Assembly (NCBI GenBank): GCA_022241475.1
Contig: JAKOMT010000007.1
Span: 1-64,000 of the forward strand
DNA: 64,000 nt
Reading direction: 5' to 3'
Source of the DNA: Microvirga sp.
Lineage (GTDB): Bacteria > Pseudomonadota > Alphaproteobacteria > Rhizobiales > Beijerinckiaceae
Made by a program: the position numbers and the translations under genes. Shown here piece by piece: positions 54,266 through 64,000 of this stretch; positions within the stretch are counted from its first letter, which is position 1, and every line of letters begins with the position of its first letter. The notes beneath the pieces were generated by a model. The model ran no database searches. It was not told where the DNA came from and saw only the letters and a list, made by a program, of their open reading frames with translations.

Positions 54266-54269
<4 letters not shown>
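53559..54269 (+). CDS. DUF1028 protein (Ntn-hydrolase-like fold)
   Basis: A 236-residue DUF1028 protein: [73 protein letters not shown] and [19 protein letters not shown]. The fold is related to Ntn-hydrolases and the frequent neighbourhood with peptide transporters suggests a peptidase or amidase role; no reaction is established to my knowledge. Overlaps the next gene (ATGA), so it belongs to the transporter operon. Confidence 0.87.
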
Positions 54270-55260
<991 letters not shown>

Positions 55261-55264
<4 letters not shown>

Positions 55265-56415
55265 GCGATCCCGCGCCCGGCGCCCCCGTCCTTTCGGTCG
55301 AGAACGTCGTCAAGACGTTCGTGGCGCGGCGCTCGATCCTTGGTCGCCCGCTCGCGACGGTGAAAGCCGTGGACGGCGTCTCGTTCGACCTGCGGCCGGG
55401 CGAGACGCTCGCGCTCGTGGGGGAATCGGGCTGCGGGAAATCAACGCTCGGTCGCGTCGCGATGCGGCTGATCGAGCCGACGGAAGGCCGCGTGATCCTC
55501 GACGGGCGCGACGTCTCGGCGCTGTCCGAGCGCGAGATGCGCCCGCTGCGGCGCAAGGCGCAAATCATCTTCCAGGATCCCTTCGCCTCCCTCAATCCAC
55601 GCATGACGGTTGGCGAAACGCTGGCCGAGCCCCTCATGCTGCATAACGTCGTGCCCGCCTCGCAGCGGTGGGAGCGGGTGACGGAACTGCTCGAACAGGT
55701 CGGCCTGCGGCGGTATCAGGCCGCCCGCTTCCCGCACGAGTTCTCCGGCGGGCAGCGCCAGCGCATCGTCATCGCCCGGGCTCTGGCGGCGGAGCCGAAG
55801 GTGATCGTCTGCGACGAGCCGGTCTCCGCGCTCGACGTCTCGATCCGCGCGCAGATCCTCAACCTGCTGAAGGAGCTGCAGGGGCGGCTGAACCTCGCCT
55901 ACATCTTCATCTCGCACGATCTGAGCGTCGTGAAGCACATCGCGGACCGCGTGGCCGTGATGTATCTCGGCCGGATCGTCGAGACCGGCGCGACGCGCGA
56001 CGTCTTCGCCGATCCGCGCCATCCCTATACGCGCGCGCTGCTCTCCGCGATTCCCGTGACGACGCCCAATGCGCGGCGCGAGCGGACGCTGTTGCAGGGC
56101 GACGTGCCGAGCCCGCTGAACCCGCCGTCGGGCTGCCACCTGCACACGCGCTGCCCCTTCGCGCAGGAGCGCTGCTCCGCGGAGCGGCCGGCGCTCGAGG
56201 ACGACGGCGCAGGTCATGCCACCGCCTGTCATTTCTGGCGCACGCTGCCGGACGCACGAGACATCCTCCCCAAGGAGGATCGCATCGATCCGAGGCTCGA
56301 AACGCTCTTCTCCGCCTTCGCCGGCGGCGGGAGCGGCGCGCCTGCGCGGGGCGAACCCCGGGGATCGGCACAGAGGGAGAGGCCGACCAACGCGCCGGCC
56401 CACGAACGGGAGTAG
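55261..56415 (+). CDS. Dipeptide/oligopeptide ABC transporter ATP-binding protein (DppF-like)
   Basis: A 384-residue ATPase with Walker [18 protein letters not shown], signature [15 protein letters not shown], Walker [13 protein letters not shown] and [17 protein letters not shown]-terminal Cys cluster: [17 protein letters not shown]. About 40 residues longer than usual at the C-terminus ([22 protein letters not shown]), a disordered tail. Confidence 0.92.
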
Positions 56416-56421
56416 GAAGCC

Positions 56422-57942
56422 ATGAAGAAGACAGTGATGGCCGGGATCGTCGCGCTCGCGGCGCTCGGCATGACGGGGGCTGCGGCGACGGCCCAGACCA
56501 GCTTGCGGATCGGCCTCGCCGAGGATCCCGACATTCTCGATCCGACGATGGCGCGCACCTATGTCGGGCGCATCGTCTTCGCGTCGATCTGCGACAAGCT
56601 GTTCGACATCGACGCGGACCTCAACCTGGTGCCGCAGCTGGCGCTGTCGCACGAGGTGAGCGATGACGGCATGCAACTCACCATCGCGCTTCGCCCGGAC
56701 GTGACGTTCCACGACGGCGAGGCGATGGACGCCGAAGCGGTGAAGTATTCGCTCGATCGCCACATGACGATGCAGGGCTCGTTCCGCCGGGGCGAATTGT
56801 CCGTGGTCGACAACGTCGAAGTCGTCGATCCGCTGACGGTGCGCCTCAACCTCAAGGCGCCCTTCGCGCCGCTGCTGGCGACGTTGACCGACCGTTCCGG
56901 CATGATCGTGTCGCCGAAGGCGGCCGAGGCGGCGGGCGAGAATTTCGGCCTCGCCCCGGTCTGCGCCGGCCCCTACAAGTTCGTCGAGCGGCTCCAGCAG
57001 GACCGGATCGTCGTCGAGAAGTTCGCCGAGTACTGGGACGTCGACAACGTTCATATCGATCGGATCGTTTATCAGCCGATCAACGATTCGACCGTGCGCC
57101 TCGCCAACCTGCAGGCGGGCCAGCTCGATCTGATCGAGCGCGCTCTGGCGACCGACATCCCCACGATCCGCGCGGATTCGAACCTCGCGCTGGCCTCGGT
57201 GACCGAGCTCGGCTACCAGGGCATGACGCTCAACGTGAACAACGGCGAGGCCGGACAGGGCGCGCTCGGGCAGAGCGCCCTCGTGCGCCAGGCGCTCAAC
57301 CTGTCGATCGACCGCGAGGCGATCAACCAGGTCGTATTCAACGGCGAATTCCTGCCGGGCAACCAGTGGGTCGCGCCGGGCAACCAATGGTATCAGGACG
57401 CCCATCCCGTGCCGACGCGCGACGTCGAGCGCGCCAAGGAGCTGATCGCGGAGGCGGGCGTCGAGACGCCGGTCGTCGTCGACTTCATGCTGCCCAATAA
57501 TCCGGAGGTTCGCCAGGTCGCCGAGGTGATCCAGGCCATGGCCGCTGAAGCCGGCATCGACATGCGCATCCGCGTCGTCGAATTCGCGACCGGCCTCTCC
57601 GAGGCCGAGCAGGGCCGTTTCCAGGCCTTCATGCTCGCATGGTCCGGGCGCCCCGATCCCGACGGCAACATCTACTCCTTCGCCACCACCGACGGGCCGC
57701 TGAACTATGGCAAGTTCTCCTCGCCCGAGCTCGACGCCGCCCTCGACGAGGCCCGCGTCGCGACGACCTTCGAGGCGCGCAAGGAGGCCTACGCCAGGGC
57801 CGCCGACATCTGGCTGACGGAAGGTTCGGTGCTCTACCTCTATCACCGCGCCATGCTGATCGCGCACACGACCAAGCTCGAGGGCTACACGCAGCTCCCG
57901 GACGGCCTCGTGCGCGTAGTCGGCCTGAGGCTCGCCAACTGA
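56422..57942 (+). CDS. Peptide ABC transporter substrate-binding protein (SBP family 5)
   Basis: A 506-residue periplasmic protein. Signal peptide KKTVMAGIVALAALGMTGAAATAQ, cleavage near residue 25. Seen: LAEDPDILDPTMARTYVGRIVFASICDKLF, TIALRPDVTFHDGEAMDAEAVKYSLDRH and LNLSIDREAINQVVFNGEF, all typical of DppA/OppA. Binds peptides or similar solutes. RBS GGGAG lies before ATG 56422, six bases after the ATPase gene. Confidence 0.93.
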   Translation: MKKTVMAGIVALAALGMTGAAATAQTSLRIGLAEDPDILDPTMARTYVGRIVFASICDKLFDIDADLNLVPQLALSHEVSDDGMQLTIALRPDVTFHDGEAMDAEAVKYSLDRHMTMQGSFRRGELSVVDNVEVVDPLTVRLNLKAPFAPLLATLTDRSGMIVSPKAAEAAGENFGLAPVCAGPYKFVERLQQDRIVVEKFAEYWDVDNVHIDRIVYQPINDSTVRLANLQAGQLDLIERALATDIPTIRADSNLALASVTELGYQGMTLNVNNGEAGQGALGQSALVRQALNLSIDREAINQVVFNGEFLPGNQWVAPGNQWYQDAHPVPTRDVERAKELIAEAGVETPVVVDFMLPNNPEVRQVAEVIQAMAAEAGIDMRIRVVEFATGLSEAEQGRFQAFMLAWSGRPDPDGNIYSFATTDGPLNYGKFSSPELDAALDEARVATTFEARKEAYARAADIWLTEGSVLYLYHRAMLIAHTTKLEGYTQLPDGLVRVVGLRLAN

Positions 57943-58008
57943 GGATGAACCCGATCGCGGGGCGCTCATCCGCGCCCCGCGATCGCGCAGCCGAATGGAT
58001 ATTCCGCC

Positions 58009-58950
58009 GTGTTCAGCCTGATCGCCAAACGCCTGCTCCAGCTCCTGCCGACGATCTTCTTCGTCTCGGTGCTGATCTTCCTGCTCCAGCAATTGCTGCC
58101 GGGCGATCCGGCGCTCGTCATGGCGGGCGAGGAGCGCGATCCGGTCGTGATCCAGCAGATCCGCGAGCGCTACAATCTCGATAAGCCGATCGTCGTGCAG
58201 TATCTCTACTGGATCGGCGGCGTCTTCACGGGCGATCTCGGCGAATCCATGCGGTTGCGGTCGCCGGTGTCCGAACTGATCGTCCAGAAGCTGCCGGTCA
58301 CGTTGCAGCTCGCGCTGATGTCGATGATCATCGCGCTGGTTCTGGGCGTCTCCGCCGGCGTGCTCTCGGCGGTGAAGAAGGACAGCGCCTGGGATTACGT
58401 CATCAACGTCGTCGGCCTCGCCGGCATTTCGACGCCGAATTTCTGGCTGGGGATCATGATGATCCTCTTCTTCGCAGTGAACCTCGGCTGGCTGCCGGCC
58501 TCTGGCTACGTCAGCCCGTTCGAAAACCTGAAGCAGTCGCTGCTGACGACCATCATGCCCGCCTTCGTGCTCGGCACGGGCATCGCGGGCGTCATAATGC
58601 GCCACACCCGCTCGGCCATGCTGCAGGCGCTGTCGAGCGACTACGTCCGCACCGCCCGCGCCAAGGGCCTGTCCGAGCGCGTCGTCGTCTGGAAGCACGC
58701 GATGCGCAACGCGCTGACCCCCGTGATCACGCTGGGCGCGCTCGAGTTCGGCACGCTGCTCTCGGGGGCGGTGCTCACCGAACAGATCTTCTCGATCCCG
58801 GGCTTCGGCAAACTCATCGTCGACGCGGTCTTCAACCGCGACTACGCGGTGGTTCAGGGCGTCGTGCTTGTGACGGCGACGACGTACATATTTCTCAATC
58901 TCCTGGCCGACATCGGCTACATCCTCGCCAATCCGAGACTGCGCAAATGA
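58009..58950 (+). CDS. Peptide ABC transporter permease (DppB-like)
   Basis: A 313-residue inner-membrane permease with about six segments. Seen: RLLQLLPTIFFVSVLIFLLQQLLPGDPA and the EAA loop YVRTARAKGLSERVVVWKHAMRNALTPVITL. The start is GTG 58009, 66 bp after the binding-protein gene. Forms the pore with DppC. Confidence 0.92.
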   Translation: MFSLIAKRLLQLLPTIFFVSVLIFLLQQLLPGDPALVMAGEERDPVVIQQIRERYNLDKPIVVQYLYWIGGVFTGDLGESMRLRSPVSELIVQKLPVTLQLALMSMIIALVLGVSAGVLSAVKKDSAWDYVINVVGLAGISTPNFWLGIMMILFFAVNLGWLPASGYVSPFENLKQSLLTTIMPAFVLGTGIAGVIMRHTRSAMLQALSSDYVRTARAKGLSERVVVWKHAMRNALTPVITLGALEFGTLLSGAVLTEQIFSIPGFGKLIVDAVFNRDYAVVQGVVLVTATTYIFLNLLADIGYILANPRLRK

Positions 58951-59837
58951 GCGTCGCGACGACCAGCGCAAACGCCGCCGACGAGGCGACCTTCGTCATC
59001 GAGAGCCCCGGGCGGCGCGCCTGGCGGCGGCTGCTGAAACGGCGCGCGGCCATGGCGGCGCTCGTCGTCATCGCGCTGATCGTCCTGGCGGCGATCTTCG
59101 CGCCCTTCATCGCCCCTTACGACCCGACCGCGCAGAGCTGGACGGCGGTGCGCAAGGCGCCCTCGGCGCTCAACTGGTTCGGCACGGACGAGGTGGGGCG
59201 CGACATGCTCTCGCGCGTGATCTACGGCGCGCGCGCGTCCCTGTCGGCGGGAGTGATCTCGGTCGGAATCGCGGTTCTGATCGGGGTGCCGCTCGGACTG
59301 GCCGCCGGCTATATCGGCGGCTGGACCGACGCGTTGCTCAGCCGCGTCACCGACGCGATGCTCGCCGTGCCCTTCCTGATCCTCGCCATCGCGCTCGCCG
59401 CCTTCCTCGGCCCCAGCCTGACAAACGCGATGATCGCAATCGGCGTCACGGCGACGCCGATTTTCGTTCGCCTCACGCGCGGGCAGGTTCTGTCCGTGAT
59501 GGCGGAGGATTACGTCGAGGCGGCGCGCTCGGTCGGCAACCCGCCCTGGCGCATCGCGGTGCGGCACATCCTGCCCAACGTCATGCCGCCGCTCCTGGTG
59601 CAGGTGACGCTGACGATCGCCACGGCCGTGATCGCGGAGGCGAGCCTGTCCTTCCTCGGCCTCGGCCAGCAACCGCCCTCCCCGTCCTGGGGCTCGATGC
59701 TGAACTCGGCGCAACGGTTCCTCACCAGCGGGCCGTGGATGGCGATCTTCCCGGGCGTCGCGATCTTCGTGACCGTGCTCGCCTTCAACCTCCTCGGCGA
59801 CGGCCTGCGCGACGCGCTCGATCCGCGCTCGCGCTGA
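58947..59837 (+). CDS. Peptide ABC transporter permease (DppC-like)
   Basis: A 296-residue permease. Seen: N-terminal [60 protein letters not shown], the EAA loop [31 protein letters not shown] and [18 protein letters not shown]. Overlaps dppB-like by 4 bp. Last gene of the six-gene operon starting at 53559. Confidence 0.93.
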   Translation: MSVATTSANAADEATFVIESPGRRAWRRLLKRRAAMAALVVIALIVLAAIFAPFIAPYDPTAQSWTAVRKAPSALNWFGTDEVGRDMLSRVIYGARASLSAGVISVGIAVLIGVPLGLAAGYIGGWTDALLSRVTDAMLAVPFLILAIALAAFLGPSLTNAMIAIGVTATPIFVRLTRGQVLSVMAEDYVEAARSVGNPPWRIAVRHILPNVMPPLLVQVTLTIATAVIAEASLSFLGLGQQPPSPSWGSMLNSAQRFLTSGPWMAIFPGVAIFVTVLAFNLLGDGLRDALDPRSR

Positions 59838-59844
59838 CCGCGTC

Positions 59845-61281
59845 TCACGCCTCGAAGCTGAAGGGCGAGACCCCCCGGGTCGTCTCGTCGACGGCGAGCG
59901 CGCGCATGAGCGGCGGCGCCGCGCGCTGCCCGCAATTGGCGCGCTCGCACAGTCGACAATTGACGCCGATGGGCGTCGGCTCGCGGTTCTTCAGGTCCAT
60001 GCCGCGCGCATAGACGAGGCGGCTCGCGTATTTCAGCTCGCAGCCGAGCCCGATCACGAACTGCGCCTGCGGCTCGCCCCAGGGCTGGGCGGCGCGGCGG
60101 ACCGTGCGGGCGATCGAAAACCAGCGCGCTCCGTCGGGCAGCTCGACCACGTCGCAGATGACGCGGCCCGGCGAGCGGAAGGTCTGGTGCAGGTTCCAGC
60201 GCGGGCAGGTGCCGCCGAAGCGCGAGAACGGGAACGAGCCCGACGAGAAGCGCTTCGAGACATTGCCGGCCGTGTCGGCGCGAACCAGGAAGAAGGGCAC
60301 GCCCCGCGCGCTCGGCCGCGCCAGCGTGGTGAGCCGGTGCGCCACCTGCTCGAAGCTCGCGGAGAAGCGCGCGCAGAGCACCTCGACGTCGTATTCCAGC
60401 GTCTCGGCCGCCTGCAGGAAGCGGGCGTAGGGCATCATCAGCGCGGCGGCGAAATAATTCGCGAGCGTGATGCGCGCGAGCCGGCGCACCGTCCCCTCTT
60501 CCGGCTGGAGCTGGGCCGCTATGCGGTCGATCGTGTCGTTCGCCTCGGCGTAGGCGAGCTGATAGGCGGCCTGAAAGGTCCGGCCCGACGGCTCGACGAG
60601 TTCGGAGATCATCACCCGCCGACGATGCCGGTCGAAGCGGCGCAAGGATTGGCCCATCACCTCGACGGGCAGGATCTGGACGCGCAGGCCATGGGCCTCG
60701 CGCAGACGCTCGACGATCGCCTGGAAGAGGTCGGACCCGCTGGCGCCCAACTCCTCGGCGAGCCGTTCCGCCAGAGCCTCGATATCGGGGAAGTGGTTGT
60801 TGGCCGCGTGCAGGAACTCACGCACCCGTTCGACTGGCTGTTCCGGCGCGGCGCCCTCGGCGCGGTCCGCGTCGACGCCCTCGGCTCCGGCCCCGCCTCC
60901 GCCCTCGCGGAGCTGGCTGTAGGCCGCGTAGAGCCGCTGCACGGCATGGGCCAGCACGGGCTCGCTGTCCGCGATCTCCCGCAGGGTCGTCCGGGGAACC
61001 GGCGAATCGCGAAACAGAGGGTCCGCGAAGATCTCCTCCAGCTCGCCCACGAGGCGCTGCTCCTCGTCGCGGGCGAAGCTGCGCGGATCGACGTCGTAGA
61101 CCTCCGCGAGCTTGATCAGCACCTGCGCAGTCACGGGACGTTGATTGCGCTCGATGAGATTGAGGTAGCTCACGGAGATGCCGAGCTCGATCGCCATGCC
61201 GGTCTGGGACAACCCCAGTTCCTGCCGGAGTCTACGCAGACGCCCGCCGGCGAGAACCTTACGGCCGATCTCTTCTGGCAT
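59845..61281 (-). CDS. ScfR/RamB-type short-chain fatty acyl-CoA-responsive regulator
   Basis: A 478-residue regulator with three parts. An XRE helix-turn-helix at residues 9-62 ([48 protein letters not shown]); an ImmA/IrrE-like middle ([20 protein letters not shown] ... [21 protein letters not shown]), lacking a clear HExxH; and a C-terminal Cys-rich domain ([35 protein letters not shown]). Members such as RamB, RamR and ScfR control the glyoxylate and related acyl-CoA routes. ATG 61281 follows AGGAGGG. Divergent from isocitrate lyase. Confidence 0.88.
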   Translation of the reverse strand: MPEEIGRKVLAGGRLRRLRQELGLSQTGMAIELGISVSYLNLIERNQRPVTAQVLIKLAEVYDVDPRSFARDEEQRLVGELEEIFADPLFRDSPVPRTTLREIADSEPVLAHAVQRLYAAYSQLREGGGGAGAEGVDADRAEGAAPEQPVERVREFLHAANNHFPDIEALAERLAEELGASGSDLFQAIVERLREAHGLRVQILPVEVMGQSLRRFDRHRRRVMISELVEPSGRTFQAAYQLAYAEANDTIDRIAAQLQPEEGTVRRLARITLANYFAAALMMPYARFLQAAETLEYDVEVLCARFSASFEQVAHRLTTLARPSARGVPFFLVRADTAGNVSKRFSSGSFPFSRFGGTCPRWNLHQTFRSPGRVICDVVELPDGARWFSIARTVRRAAQPWGEPQAQFVIGLGCELKYASRLVYARGMDLKNREPTPIGVNCRLCERANCGQRAAPPLMRALAVDETTRGVSPFSFEA

Positions 61282-61509
61282 GAGCCCTCCTGGTCTCACG
61301 TGACACGTACAAACCTTTACAATTTTACCACACGGACAACATCAGTTTTTGACAGTCACACCTTTTGCGAAATTTGTCCGACTTGCCCGTTTCCTCGCAG
61401 CGCAGCATTTATAGATCGAGACCAAGCCGTTGTCCTGCAAAGATTTGATGCTCGGGCCGCGAATTGGACGAAAGTTGTAAATCGATTGTCAAACAGAGGA
61501 TCACGCACA
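61282..61509. promoter_or_regulatory. Control region between the ScfR-type gene and aceA
   Basis: Two related motifs lie 72 bp apart: TTTTGCGAAATTTG (61363-61376) and CTGCAAAGATTTG (61435-61447). Both resemble the TTTGCAAA-type core known for RamB. A TTGACA at 61349-61354 and a TATAGA at 61410-61415 could belong to promoters, but no well-spaced pair is clear. Confidence 0.5.
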
Positions 61510-62820
<1,311 letters not shown>

Positions 62821-62866
62821 GGCCTCGAGAGTTCCACCGACCATCGTCCCGAACGGAGTAGAGACC

Positions 62867-63091
62867 ATGCCGAACGTCAAGGAACGCGCCGAGGATATGG
62901 CGATCACGATGAACGACCGGCAGCAGGCGGCCATCCGCATGCTCGCCAACCAGCTTCACAGGCTCAACTCAGCGGTCACGGAGGCGGTGGATTCCGGGCT
63001 CTCGATCGAACTGCAGCGCGCCTCGCGTCACCACAACCAGGACGGCTACTGGGGAGACCTGCTCACGCCCATCGTCGTCAAGCAGCGTTGA
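62867..63091 (+). CDS. Small protein of unknown function downstream of aceA
   Basis: A 74-residue soluble protein I do not recognise. It has a helical middle (NDRQQAAIRMLANQLHRLNSAVTEAVDSGLSIELQRASRHH) and a C-terminal DGYWGDLLTPIVV. A good ribosome site (CGGAG) precedes ATG 62867, and codon use is that of the genome. Being 46 bp after aceA with a terminator behind it, it is probably co-transcribed. Confidence 0.65.
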   Translation: MPNVKERAEDMAITMNDRQQAAIRMLANQLHRLNSAVTEAVDSGLSIELQRASRHHNQDGYWGDLLTPIVVKQR

Positions 63092-63146
63092 GACGCGACG
63101 TCCGCGAGCAGGGATTTGCGATGTCCGCATCGCGCAATGACAACTT

Positions 63147-63173
63147 GAGCCGCCCGGCCGCGTCGGGCGGCTC
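63147..63173 (+). terminator. Hairpin ending the aceA transcript
   Basis: Ten-base stem GAGCCGCCCG / CGGGCGGCTC with loop GCCGCGT (63147-63173). The following TATCC is not a strong T-run, so termination may be partial. Confidence 0.6.
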
Positions 63174-63328
63174 TATCCATGTTCCGAAACTGCCGAAAAC
63201 GGCGCGCGTATGGGGGAAGCCGCACCGATTCGTGTAGCGCGTGCAAAAGCCCTGCTTTACATTCCACGGCCATATCCGGTCGACACGTAGCGACCGCGAT
63301 CACCATCGTAAGCAACGTGGAGTGAATG

Positions 63329-64000
63329 ATGAGGAAGCTACTGCTCGCCACGGCCGCCTCGGCCCTGATCGCCGCCTCGCCTGCGGCGCTCGCGAACGAG
63401 GTCAAGATCGGCGTCCTTCTCGGCTACACGGGTCCGCTCGAATCCATCACCCCGCACATGGCCGCCTCCGCCGAACTGGCGCTCAAGGAAATCTCCGATT
63501 CCGGGCTGCTCCTCGACGGCGCGACGTTCACCCCCATCCGCGCGGACAGCACCTGCGTCGACGCCGCCGCCGCGACCGCCGCGGCCGAGCGCCTGATCAC
63601 CTCCGACCAGGTTGCCGCCATCATCGGCGCAGATTGCTCCGGCGTCTCGACCGCCGTCGCCAACAACGTCGCGGTCCCGAACGGCGTCGTGATGGTGTCG
63701 CCGTCGTCCACCTCGCCGGCGTTGTCGACCATCAACGACAACGGCTTCTTCTTCCGCACCGCCCCCTCCGACGCGCGCCAGGGCGCCGTCATCGCGGAGC
63801 TGCTTCAGGCGCGCGACATCGACACGGTCGCCATCACCTACACCAACAACGATTACGGGCGGGGCCTGACGGAAGCCTTCACGAGCGCCTTCACCGCGAC
63901 CGGGGGCACGGTCGCGATCAGCGCGGCGCATGAGGACGGCCGGGCCGACTACTCGGCCGAAGTCGGCGCGCTCTCGGCGTCGGGCGCCGAGCATCTCGTG
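63329..64000 (+). CDS. Branched-chain amino acid ABC transporter substrate-binding protein, N-terminal part (cut by window edge)
   Basis: The first 224 residues of a periplasmic LivJ-like binding protein. Signal peptide RKLLLATAASALIAASPAALA; the mature start VKIGVLLGYTGPLESITPHMAASAELALKEI is typical, followed by ADSTCVDAAAATAAAERLI, IIGADCSGVSTAVANNVAVPNGVVMVSPSSTSPAL and ITYTNNDYGRGLTEAF. Two adjacent ATGs (63326, 63329); GGAG favours the second. Ligand unknown. The rest lies beyond the window. Confidence 0.88.
   Translation, partial: MRKLLLATAASALIAASPAALANEVKIGVLLGYTGPLESITPHMAASAELALKEISDSGLLLDGATFTPIRADSTCVDAAAATAAAERLITSDQVAAIIGADCSGVSTAVANNVAVPNGVVMVSPSSTSPALSTINDNGFFFRTAPSDARQGAVIAELLQARDIDTVAITYTNNDYGRGLTEAFTSAFTATGGTVAISAAHEDGRADYSAEVGALSASGAEHLV

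Overview
The window is a high-GC (about 65-70 %), densely packed chromosomal segment of an alphaproteobacterium, most likely a member of the Hyphomicrobiales. The case rests on the FlaG / three flagellins / FlbT / FlaF block, the NAGGN osmoprotectant genes, phhA divergent from an Lrp regulator, the ScfR-type regulator divergent from isocitrate lyase, and codon use. The genus cannot be fixed from sequence alone. There are about 50 protein genes, two tRNAs (Lys-CTT, Phe-GAA), one truncated IS110-family element, a family of GC-rich palindromic repeats, and several clear operators and terminators.

Layout. 1-302: 3' end of an IS110 transposase that abuts half of a palindromic repeat. 311-4941 (minus): LodA-like quinoprotein oxidase, then an amidohydrolase/MFS pair. 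5228-7556: secreted M15 peptidase, CelD-like acetyltransferase, TrmO. 7692-12327: adenine deaminase convergent with a DctPQM TRAP transporter. 12719-18374: ferredoxin-NADP reductase, then treZ-treY for trehalose synthesis, with a striking 15-bp tandem repeat in treZ. 18672-24579: tRNA-Lys, phhA, Lrp, GNAT-nitrilase fusion, flavin monooxygenase, FCD regulator and a small secreted protein. 24692-28992: flagellar filament cluster. 28968-34677: NAGGN osmolyte genes with a divergent MarR regulator and twin palindromic operators. 34775-46295: M29 aminopeptidase, then a divergent catabolic block. One arm is a GntR regulator with LeuCD-like hydratase subunits. The other is tautomerase-SnoaL, HyuB, HyuA, isochorismatase-fold protein, isocitrate-lyase/PEP-mutase-family lyase and an FAD dehydrogenase. 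46522-51386: HAD dehalogenase, GFA protein, a large fused restriction-modification enzyme and tRNA-Phe. 51554-59837: acyl-CoA/ACP synthetase, then a DUF1028 protein leading a dipeptide-type ABC transporter. 59845-64000: ScfR-type regulator, isocitrate lyase, a small protein and the start of a branched-chain amino acid binding protein.

The best candidate for an undescribed system is the divergent block at 36030-46295. Its enzymes can be ordered into one route: ATP-dependent ring opening, amide or ether hydrolysis, dehydrogenation, hydration and C-C cleavage of a substituted dicarboxylate or cyclic imide. An inverted repeat lies between the two arms. The LeuD-like subunit and the isochorismatase-fold protein both have changed active-site residues, which argues for specialised rather than housekeeping roles. 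Other points of note are the IS110 junction inside a palindromic repeat next to a LodA-like gene lacking a visible LodB partner, the treZ repeat, and the NAGGN operators.
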